A DNA stretch of 17,299 bases from NCBI GenBank assembly GCA_034003745.1, contig JAVEYA010000047.1, positions 1 through 17,299 of the forward strand. Direction: 5' to 3'. The notes below the pieces were generated by a model. It was not told the origin of the DNA and ran no database searches. It was given only the letters and a program-made list of their open reading frames with translations. The position numbers and the translations under genes were made by a program. This document shows, one piece after another, positions 8,427 through 14,436 of the stretch. This stretch comes from JAVEYA01 sp034003745. GTDB taxonomy: Bacteria > Bacillota > Peptococcia > DRI-13 > PHAD01. The stretch's first letter is position 1, and each line of letters begins with the position of its first letter.

Positions 8427-8428
8427 TA

Positions 8429-9499
8429 ATGGTAAACGGAGAATCCGTAAAATTTGATATCCGGGGGATGCTGCCGGAAGAGCTGCGGGAACTTTTGCAC
8501 GAGGCGGGAGAGAAACCGTACCGGGCGGCCCAGGTGTTCGGCTGGATACAGGATAAGGCGGTCCAATCTTTTTCGGAAATGAAGAATGCCGGGGATAAGG
8601 TAAGTGATTTTCTGGCCAAGAGGACCCAACTGCAACCGCTTAAGCTTGTGCGTGAAAGAATCTCCAGCGACGGTACGCGCAAATATTTATGGGCGCTTCA
8701 GGATAAAAGCCTGATTGAAACCGTGCTGATGCGGCATGGGGGGGATAAAACCAGAAACCGGAATACGCTCTGCCTTTCCACCCAAGTGGGCTGCGGGATG
8801 GGCTGCAGCTTCTGCGCCACCGGGACGCTGGGCTTTATACGCAATCTGGAAGCCGGTGAAATTGTGGCGCAGGTACTGGATGTGACCCGGCAACGCGCCG
8901 CGGAGGAAGAAGGTTTTAAAGTCCATAATCTGGTTTATATGGGCATGGGCGAACCGCTCCTGAATTTGTCAGCGGTGCTGAAAAGTATTAAAATATTGAA
9001 TAACAGCGCCGGGCAAAATATCGGAATCAGGCGTATCACTGTATCTACCTGCGGTCTGGCGCCGCAAATCGAGCAATTGGCGGAAGAAGAACTGGATATC
9101 GTCCTGGCCGTTTCGCTCCATGCGCCGACGAACGATTTGCGCGACAGGATGATGCCGGTGAACAGGCGCTATCCTTTGGAGCGTCTGCTGGCGGCCTGCC
9201 GCCGTTATATCGAAAAGACCGGACGGCGCGTTACCTTTGAATATGCGCTGATTAAGGGCCTCAATGATTCCCCGGCCCAGGCGAAAGAGCTGGCTGCGTT
9301 ATTAGCGGGACTGAAGGCGAATGTAAATCTTATTCCCATCAATACGCATGCAAATAATACTTTTAAGCGTCCCCATCCTGCCGGGGTACAAGGATTTTTG
9401 AGATTGCTGCAGAATCAAGGACTTCATGCGGTCATACGCGAAGAAAAGGGCGGCGATATTGAAGCTGCCTGCGGACAGTTAGCCGGCAAAGAGAGGTGA
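8429..9499 (+). CDS. rlmN: 23S rRNA A2503 / tRNA A37 C2-methyltransferase (radical SAM)
   Basis: RlmN installs 2-methyladenosine at A2503 of 23S rRNA and in some tRNAs by a radical SAM mechanism involving a transient methyl-cysteine. The 356-residue product has the iron-sulfur motif CGMGCSFC (C122, C126, C129). Cys115 in TLCLSTQVG and Cys348 in EAACGQL correspond to the two mechanistic cysteines of the family. MGMGEPLLN and VSLHAP are further typical segments. The ATG at 8429 is two bases after the rsmB stop, with GAGG just before it. The last codon and stop (TGA at 9497-9499) lie inside the Shine-Dalgarno sequence of the next gene, stp. Confidence 0.98.
   Translation: MVNGESVKFDIRGMLPEELRELLHEAGEKPYRAAQVFGWIQDKAVQSFSEMKNAGDKVSDFLAKRTQLQPLKLVRERISSDGTRKYLWALQDKSLIETVLMRHGGDKTRNRNTLCLSTQVGCGMGCSFCATGTLGFIRNLEAGEIVAQVLDVTRQRAAEEEGFKVHNLVYMGMGEPLLNLSAVLKSIKILNNSAGQNIGIRRITVSTCGLAPQIEQLAEEELDIVLAVSLHAPTNDLRDRMMPVNRRYPLERLLAACRRYIEKTGRRVTFEYALIKGLNDSPAQAKELAALLAGLKANVNLIPINTHANNTFKRPHPAGVQGFLRLLQNQGLHAVIREEKGGDIEAACGQLAGKER
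9493..9499 (+). promoter_or_regulatory. Shine-Dalgarno sequence that fixes the stp start
   Basis: GAGGTGA is a 7-base perfect complement to the 16S rRNA 3' end. It contains the rlmN stop codon and lies 7 bases before a CTG at 9507. No ATG, GTG or TTG in the stp frame lies at a usable distance, so this site supports CTG initiation. Confidence 0.65.
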
Positions 9500-9506
9500 C
9501 TTCCCC

Positions 9507-10217
9507 CTGAGAGCCGAAGCCATAACGAATGTTGGCCTGGTCAGAAAAGACAATGAGGACAGCTTTTTGGTCTCTTTAGACAGAGGCCTCTTTGTCGTGG
9601 CCGACGGCATGGGAGGCCATCTGGCCGGACAAGTAGCCAGTTCCCTGGCGGTGCAAGTGATTGGGGAGGAATATAAGCTGACCGCCCATTGCGAGCCGGG
9701 CCAGTGCTTAAGAGAAATTGTCCTGAAGGCCAACGCCGCTATTTTAAGCCAGGGGCTGCAAAATCCCAGCTATACCGGCATGGGCACGACCATAACCGCC
9801 GCCGTGGTTCGGGATAATTTTGTTTATCTATCGCATATCGGCGACAGCCGCGCTTACTTATACCGGGACGGGAGGCTTTCCCAGCTGACTCAGGACCATT
9901 CGCTGGTCAATGAATTGTTTAAAAACGGGAGTATTTCCCTGGAGGAAATGCAGAAACACCCGCAAAAAAATATTTTGACTTCCGCCGCGGGGACCGAGGC
10001 CGCCCCAAGGATAGACAGCACAATTCACACGGTCCGGGAGAGAGATTTTTTACTTTTATGCACCGACGGCCTGCACGGACATCTTACAGACCGTGACATA
10101 GAATTGATTCTTGGTGAGAACCTATCTATAGGAACAAAATTAAACCGCCTGATTGGACTGGCCCTGGAACGCGGCGGGGCGGACAACATTACGGCTATTC
10201 TGGTCGATATACTCTGA
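9507..10217 (+). CDS. stp: PP2C-type Ser/Thr protein phosphatase (PrpC/Stp), probable CTG start
   Basis: Partner phosphatase of the PASTA kinase encoded next. It dephosphorylates Ser/Thr residues using two Mn2+/Mg2+ ions. PP2C motifs are present: VRKDNEDSF (residues 12-20), VVADGMGGH (30-38, metal ligand Asp33), MGTTITAA, HIGDSRAYL, LLLCTDGL and the C-terminal DNITAILVDI. The first conventional start in frame (TTG at 9567) would remove motif 1, including the conserved Arg13, Glu17 and Asp18. The frame is closed by a TAG at 9480-9482. Between these, the only well-placed candidate is CTG at 9507, 7 bases after GAGGTGA, giving a 236-residue protein that starts where the family normally starts (RAEAITNVGLVRKDNEDS). 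The start choice is inference; the gene identity is firm. It lies 7 bases after rlmN and 34 bases before prkC. Confidence 0.93.
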   Translation: MRAEAITNVGLVRKDNEDSFLVSLDRGLFVVADGMGGHLAGQVASSLAVQVIGEEYKLTAHCEPGQCLREIVLKANAAILSQGLQNPSYTGMGTTITAAVVRDNFVYLSHIGDSRAYLYRDGRLSQLTQDHSLVNELFKNGSISLEEMQKHPQKNILTSAAGTEAAPRIDSTIHTVRERDFLLLCTDGLHGHLTDRDIELILGENLSIGTKLNRLIGLALERGGADNITAILVDIL

Positions 10218-10240
10218 AACTGACGAAACTAACGGGAAAA

Positions 10241-10248
10241 GAGGTGAT
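10241..10248 (+). promoter_or_regulatory. Shine-Dalgarno sequence of prkC, favouring the GTG at 10252
   Basis: GAGGTGAT matches the anti-Shine-Dalgarno over 8 bases. Two consecutive start codons follow: ATG at 10249, directly abutting it, and GTG at 10252, three bases further. The GTG has the better spacing and yields the family-like N-terminus MIGRLLGGRYEI. Confidence 0.6.
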
Positions 10249-10251
10249 ATG

Positions 10252-11898
10252 GTGATAGGTCGATTGCTGGGAGGCAGATATGAGATCCTGGAGAAAGTCG
10301 GCGGAGGCGGGATGTCCCTGGTTTACCGCGCCCGGGATTTATATTTGAACAGGGTCGTGGCCATTAAAGTATTGCGTGAACATCTGAACAGCGATGAAGA
10401 ATTTGTCACCCGCTTCCGCAAAGAAGCCCAGGCTGTGGCCAGCCTTTCCCATATCAATATCGTCAGTATTTATGACGTAGGTCAGGAAAAGGACTTGCAT
10501 TATCTTGTTATGGAGATGGTGGAAGGCCAGAATCTCAAAGAAGTAATCAAAGAAAAGGGACTTCTGCGCTCCGATGACGCGGTGGATATCGGCAAGCAGA
10601 TTTGCGAAGCCCTGGAGCATGCCCATAAACATAAAATTATTCACTGTGATATCAAACCGCATAATATTATCCTGACGAAAGAAGGCCGGGTGAAAGTAAC
10701 CGATTTCGGCATCGCCCGGGCCGTTACCACGGCGACCATTACCCATACCGGCAGCATTATGGGTTCTGTGCATTATTTCTCGCCGGAACAGGCCAAAGGG
10801 GAATTGGCCGATGAGAAATCGGATATTTATTCGATGGGCGTGGTCTTATATGAAATGATGACGGGCCGCCTGCCTTACGAAGGCGAATCACCTATCAGCG
10901 TGGCCCTGAACAAGATCAATCACGACCCCGTACCTCCGCGGGAGCTCAATCCGCAGATCGGGGAAGCCATGGAAAAGGTCATCTTACGGGCCATGGACAG
11001 AAACGCCGCCCGCAGATATGACGCGGTACACGCTTTAAAGCAGGATTTGACGTCGGCCTATTTGTATAATAAACTGGAATTCGTCCCCCAAGAGATAGAC
11101 GATACCATTAACGTCCCGGTCATCCCGAGTAAAAAGAAGAAAAAGAAGGAACTGGACGCCCCTGTGAAAGTCTGGCTCTGGGTGATGGCTGCACTCATTA
11201 TTTTCGGTTTTATTTTCGGGATGTATCTATCGGCTACTGTGCTGGCGCGAGGTGAAGCCACCGTGCCGGATATTCTGGAAAAGAGCGAAGCGGAAGCCAA
11301 AGCAATTTTAAATAAAGTGGAATTAACGCTGGTGGTAGATAAAACGGTCACCCATCCCACCATCCAAGAGGGACTGGTTGTTTCACAGGATCCCAAATCC
11401 GAGGTGGTTGTGAAGAAGCGTTCAGAGGTCAAAGCCGTATTGAGCAAAGGACCGCAGCTGGTCAAAGTTCCGAATGTGCTGCGCTCGCCGCTTTTAAACG
11501 CGGAAGTGGCTTTGTCCAACGAAGGTTTGACGCTGGGCGATGTAACCCGGGTCTATCATGAGCAAATCGCTTCCGGCGAGGTCGTGCATCAGGAACCGGC
11601 CGCCGGTCAGGAAATCATTCAGGGTTCGGCGGTAAATCTGATTGTCAGTAAAGGACCGGAGCCGATTTGGATAAAAATGCCCCAGGTAACCGGACGCAGC
11701 GTCACCCAAGCGGAAACGATCCTGAAAAGCTATCATTTGCAAATTGGAGTGATTCAGCCGGAGATAAGCTATGAATACGCCAAGGATGTCGTCTTGCGTC
11801 AGGATCCGGGCGCGGACAGCGAAATTCTGCAGGGCTCGGTAGTGAATCTGGTGGTCAGCGCCGGACCGGGACCGCTGGAAAATATCTTAAATTATTAA
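10252..11898 (+). CDS. prkC: Membrane Ser/Thr protein kinase with three PASTA domains (PrkC type)
   Basis: PrkC-type kinases sense peptidoglycan or its precursors through extracellular PASTA repeats and phosphorylate cytoplasmic targets. The 548-residue product has an N-terminal Hanks kinase domain (about 10-270): glycine loop GGGGMSLVY, catalytic Lys39, catalytic loop HCDIKPHN at 131-138, DFG at 151-153, and SPEQAKG downstream. A lysine-rich juxtamembrane stretch (SKKKKKKELD) precedes one membrane helix (about 307-331). Three PASTA domains follow at about 336-402, 404-471 and 474-541. The arginine of the usual HRD motif is cysteine here (C132), making it a non-RD kinase; the other catalytic residues are intact. 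The GTG at 10252 is preferred over the ATG at 10249 for spacing. The gene is preceded by its cognate phosphatase and followed after 13 bases by rsgA, the same order as in B. subtilis. Confidence 0.96.
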   Translation: MIGRLLGGRYEILEKVGGGGMSLVYRARDLYLNRVVAIKVLREHLNSDEEFVTRFRKEAQAVASLSHINIVSIYDVGQEKDLHYLVMEMVEGQNLKEVIKEKGLLRSDDAVDIGKQICEALEHAHKHKIIHCDIKPHNIILTKEGRVKVTDFGIARAVTTATITHTGSIMGSVHYFSPEQAKGELADEKSDIYSMGVVLYEMMTGRLPYEGESPISVALNKINHDPVPPRELNPQIGEAMEKVILRAMDRNAARRYDAVHALKQDLTSAYLYNKLEFVPQEIDDTINVPVIPSKKKKKKELDAPVKVWLWVMAALIIFGFIFGMYLSATVLARGEATVPDILEKSEAEAKAILNKVELTLVVDKTVTHPTIQEGLVVSQDPKSEVVVKKRSEVKAVLSKGPQLVKVPNVLRSPLLNAEVALSNEGLTLGDVTRVYHEQIASGEVVHQEPAAGQEIIQGSAVNLIVSKGPEPIWIKMPQVTGRSVTQAETILKSYHLQIGVIQPEISYEYAKDVVLRQDPGADSEILQGSVVNLVVSAGPGPLENILNY

Positions 11899-11911
11899 GG
11901 GAGAGAAGAGA

Positions 11912-12796
11912 TTGCATCCTGAAGGAGTCATTATCAGGGGCTATAGCGGCTTCTATTACGTCTGGGACGGGAGTGCCCTCTGGGAATGTAAATTGAGAGG
12001 GAAATACCGTATCCGCAGTCAGACTTTTTTGCCGGGGGATAAGGTCAGAATCTCGCTCCTGGATGAGCAAAAGCGGCAGGCCGTCATCGAAGAAGTCCTG
12101 CCCCGCAAGAATGAGCTGATTCGCCCCAATATCAGCAATATGGACCAGGCTGTGGTCGTCTTGGCCTGCAAGGATCCGGAGCCTGATTGGCGGCTTGTGG
12201 ACCGTCTTTTGGTAATGATCCGGGCGAATTTGGCAGAACCGCTGATTTGTTTTAATAAAGCCGACCTGGTCTCGACGGACGAAATCGCGCAAATGACCAA
12301 ACAGTATGACAAGGCCGGCTTTCCCCTTTTAACCGTCAGCACAAAAAAAAATTGGGGTCTGGAAGCGCTGAAAAAAGCGCTGGCCGGGAAAGTATCTGTC
12401 TTCGCGGGACCTTCGGGCGTAGGCAAGTCCAGCATCATGAATATGCTGGAGCCGGGTTTGCGTCGTAAAACGGGAGAAATCAGCGAAAAATCCGCCCGGG
12501 GCAGACATACCACCCGGCATGTAGAGCTACTCCCGCTCCCGTACGGGGCAGTTGTGGCGGATACGCCGGGCTTCAGCCAGGTAATGCTGCCGCAGATGAA
12601 GAAGGAAGAACTGGCCGGCTATTACCGGGAATTTGACGATTACCGTTCTTCCTGCCGCTTTTCTTCCTGCCTGCACCGCGACGAGCCGCAGTGCGCCGTT
12701 AAAGAGGCGGTGGAACAGGGTTTGATAAATGCGGGGCGTTATGAGCGCTATCTGGTTTTACTGGAAGAAGTTAAGGCAAACGAGAGGAGATACTGA
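11912..12796 (+). CDS. rsgA: Small-ribosomal-subunit biogenesis GTPase RsgA
   Basis: RsgA (YloQ/CpgA) is a circularly permuted GTPase that checks late 30S subunit maturation. The 294-residue product has an N-terminal OB fold (about 1-65). The GTPase motifs come in permuted order: G4 NKAD at 115-118, then G1 GPSGVGKS at 166-173, then G3 DTPG at 217-220. A C-terminal zinc site has C248, C253, H255 and C261, the family's Cys-Cys-His-Cys pattern. The start is a TTG at 11912 after the purine-rich AAGGGAGAGAAGAG, giving MHPEGVIIRGYSGFYYV, a normal family N-terminus. There is no in-frame ATG near the front. In B. subtilis the CpgA protein is a PrkC substrate, so the linkage to prkC has a functional basis. 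Confidence 0.97.
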   Translation: MHPEGVIIRGYSGFYYVWDGSALWECKLRGKYRIRSQTFLPGDKVRISLLDEQKRQAVIEEVLPRKNELIRPNISNMDQAVVVLACKDPEPDWRLVDRLLVMIRANLAEPLICFNKADLVSTDEIAQMTKQYDKAGFPLLTVSTKKNWGLEALKKALAGKVSVFAGPSGVGKSSIMNMLEPGLRRKTGEISEKSARGRHTTRHVELLPLPYGAVVADTPGFSQVMLPQMKKEELAGYYREFDDYRSSCRFSSCLHRDEPQCAVKEAVEQGLINAGRYERYLVLLEEVKANERRY

Positions 12797-12799
12797 AAA

Positions 12800-13471
12800 A
12801 TGGTTTTACTGGCAACGTCGATTTTATCCGCTGATTTCAGCCGCCTGGGCGAGTCTGTGGCTTACGTGGAGAAAGCCGGCGCTCATTGGCTGCACGTCGA
12901 TGTAATGGACGGGCATTTTGTTCCCAATATTACGATTGGACCGCCGGTCATTAAAGCTTTGCGCCCCAAAAGTCAGCTCCTGTTTGACGTACATCTGATG
13001 ATTGACGGTCCGGAACGCTATCTGCGCGATTTTCGGGCGGCCGGCGCCGATCTGATTACCGTGCATGCGGAGAACTGTCCGCATTTGCACCGGGTTATCC
13101 AGCTGATCAAAGAAACCGGCGCCAAGGCGGGCGTAGCCTTGAATCCCCATACGCCTTTAGGTGCAATCGAATATGTCTTAGAAGACTTGGACCTCGTTTT
13201 AGTGATGTCGGTCAATCCCGGGTTTGGCGGACAGCGGTTTATCCCGAATGTTCTGCCAAAAATCAGTCTCTTGCATGAATGGGCCAAAGAAAGGAATCCG
13301 GAGCTGTATTTGCAGGTGGATGGGGGGATCAATCCGGAGACTGCGCCGTTGGTGGTGGAAGCGGGGGCCAATGTACTGGTAGCCGGCTCGGCCGTCTTCA
13401 ATCATCCCAACCCGGCCCAGGCGGTGGCTCAACTGATGGAATCCTGTCAGGTCCCGGAAAATGGCGCTTAA
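12800..13471 (+). CDS. rpe: Ribulose-phosphate 3-epimerase
   Basis: Rpe interconverts ribulose 5-phosphate and xylulose 5-phosphate in the pentose phosphate pathway. The 223-residue product is a complete TIM barrel of normal length. It shows ATSILSADFSRLG at the N-terminus, the metal and substrate residues in HVDVMDGHFVPN, VHLMID, VMSVNPGFGGQ and the late QVDGGIN with the catalytic aspartate, then NVLVAGSAVF for phosphate binding. The ATG at 12800 has GAGAGGAGA about 10 bases upstream and is only 3 bases after the rsgA stop, so the two are cotranscribed. It has no obvious metabolic relation to its neighbours; the rsgA-rpe-thiN order is a conserved Firmicutes feature. Confidence 0.98.
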   Translation: MVLLATSILSADFSRLGESVAYVEKAGAHWLHVDVMDGHFVPNITIGPPVIKALRPKSQLLFDVHLMIDGPERYLRDFRAAGADLITVHAENCPHLHRVIQLIKETGAKAGVALNPHTPLGAIEYVLEDLDLVLVMSVNPGFGGQRFIPNVLPKISLLHEWAKERNPELYLQVDGGINPETAPLVVEAGANVLVAGSAVFNHPNPAQAVAQLMESCQVPENGA

Positions 13472-13486
13472 ATAGTTGGAGGAGCT

Positions 13487-14134
13487 ATGTCTGAACGCTG
13501 CTTAATTATCTCCGGAGGTTCCCTGGAACCGTCCCCATATTATAAACGGCTGGCTGCCGCGTATCCTTATGTCATCTGCGCAGATGGCGGAGCGAGATAT
13601 GCCGCGGCGTTGGGGATTATTCCCCAGCTCGTGCTCGGTGATTTCGACACCTTGTCGGAGCAGGAAATTGCTCATTTGGAGCAAGCGGGGACGCGGATAC
13701 AAAGATATTCTCCGGAAAAGGATTTTACCGATACGCATCTTGCTATTCTGGAAGCGTTGCAGTTGGGTTTTACCGAGATCGATCTGATCGCCGCATTGGG
13801 CGGATGCTTCGGCCATACGCTGGCCAATGTCATGCTGTTGGCCTTGCCGGAGGCTGCCCACGCCCGCCTGAGGATTTTAGAAGAAGATCAGGAGATATTT
13901 TTGGTCAGAAATAAAAAAACGCTCACCGGGAGAGTGGGCGAAAGAATTACACTTTTGCCATTAACGGATCGCGTAGAGGGAATTACTCTGACCGGGCTGA
14001 AATTTCCGCTTACAAAAGCCGTCATGACGCTGGGAGTTTCTATTGGCGTAAGCAATGCATTTGCCCAGGAAACTGCACAAATTGAGTTGGAAAAGGGAAT
14101 TTTGGTGGCAATACAACAAAGAAAAAAGACCTGA
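13487..14134 (+). CDS. thiN: Thiamine pyrophosphokinase
   Basis: ThiN transfers pyrophosphate from ATP to thiamine, producing the active cofactor thiamine diphosphate (needed, for example, by transketolase of the same pathway as rpe). The 215-residue product has the family motifs CADGGARYAAALGI, LVLGDFDTLS, KDFTDTHLAI and GGCFGHTLAN. The C-terminal thiamine-binding domain (TLLPLTDRVEGITLTGLKFP) is present. The ATG at 13487 has TTGGAGGAG upstream. It is the last plus-strand gene of the long operon. Its TGA at 14132-14134 lies inside one arm of the rpmB terminator hairpin, and only 11 bases separate it from the end of the opposing rpmB. Confidence 0.97.
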   Translation: MSERCLIISGGSLEPSPYYKRLAAAYPYVICADGGARYAAALGIIPQLVLGDFDTLSEQEIAHLEQAGTRIQRYSPEKDFTDTHLAILEALQLGFTEIDLIAALGGCFGHTLANVMLLALPEAAHARLRILEEDQEIFLVRNKKTLTGRVGERITLLPLTDRVEGITLTGLKFPLTKAVMTLGVSIGVSNAFAQETAQIELEKGILVAIQQRKKT

Positions 14135-14147
14135 TTGCTCAGGTCTT
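14122..14147 (-). terminator. Intrinsic terminator of rpmB, overlapping the end of thiN
   Basis: On the minus strand, AAGACCTGA (14147-14139) pairs with TCAGGTCTT (14134-14126) over a 4-base loop, and the transcript then continues with further T residues to 14122. This gives an uninterrupted 9-bp stem and a T tract, a textbook intrinsic terminator. The stem begins within the rpmB stop codon (14148-14146) and its other arm contains the thiN stop codon. On the plus strand no T tract follows the stem (AGGAAACG), so it should terminate in one direction only. Confidence 0.88.
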
Positions 14148-14340
14148 AGGAAACGACTCTTTGCACTTTGCCGGAACGCAGGCAGCGTGTGCATACCATT
14201 AATTTCTTAGGCTGACCGTTCATAACGGTTCTGACGGGCTGAAGATTGGGTGACCAGGCTTTTTTGGTGCGGATATGTGAATGGCTTACTTTCATGCCTA
14301 TGGTTTTACCCTTGCCGCAGACATCACATTTATAGGACAT
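14146..14340 (-). CDS. rpmB: 50S ribosomal protein L28
   Basis: Small basic protein of the large ribosomal subunit. The 64-residue product begins MSYKCDVCGKGKTIG and has two CxxC pairs (CDVC near the N-terminus and CTRC near the C-terminus), so it is the zinc-binding form of L28. HSHIRTKKAW and QPVRT are typical family segments. The ATG at 14340 follows AAGGAGGTGG on the minus strand. A GTG 9 bases upstream in frame falls inside this Shine-Dalgarno sequence and is rejected as start. It is the only minus-strand gene in the window, with its own promoter and terminator. In B. subtilis rpmB is also opposite to the upstream operon and near thiN, with spoVM between; here there is no room for spoVM. 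Confidence 0.98.
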   Translation of the reverse strand: MSYKCDVCGKGKTIGMKVSHSHIRTKKAWSPNLQPVRTVMNGQPKKLMVCTRCLRSGKVQRVVS

Positions 14341-14380
14341 AGATTCCACCTCCTTAGGTCGGCAGTCAATACACTAAAGA

Positions 14381-14409
14381 ATATTACCAGAAAAACAGCC
14401 GGCATGCAA
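14381..14409 (-). promoter_or_regulatory. Candidate sigma-A promoter of rpmB
   Basis: On the minus strand TTGCAT (14409-14404) and TAATAT (14386-14381) are separated by exactly 17 bases. Transcription would start near 14374, leaving a leader of about 35 bases with the strong rpmB Shine-Dalgarno sequence. The -35 has four and the -10 four of six consensus bases. I did not find an equally good plus-strand promoter for birA in the same gap. Confidence 0.5.
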
Positions 14410-14436
14410 GTCATATTCTGAACAGGGAGTTTAAAC

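Noticed and set aside
10153..10251. Longer prkC starting inside stp
   Set aside because: The extension (MDWPWNAAGRTT...) is the out-of-frame reading of stp, has no family similarity, and the strong Shine-Dalgarno sequence at 10241 points to the later start.
11131..11150. Poly-lysine A/G-rich tract in prkC as a slippage site
   Set aside because: The tract is interrupted by G residues and the frame continues into a normal membrane helix; basic juxtamembrane stretches are usual in these kinases.
12343..12351. Run of nine A in rsgA (and another at 23-31 in coaBC) as a programmed frameshift
   Set aside because: Both reading frames continue intact through the runs and the proteins are of normal length, so no frameshift is needed.
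13727..13746. His in place of the more usual acidic residue in the ThiN motif TDTH
   Set aside because: This position varies within the thiamine pyrophosphokinase family, and the neighbouring Asp residues are intact, so I see no sign of lost activity.
14341..14349. Three-residue N-terminal extension of L28 from a GTG
   Set aside because: The GTG is part of the Shine-Dalgarno sequence of the ATG at 14340, where L28 proteins normally begin.
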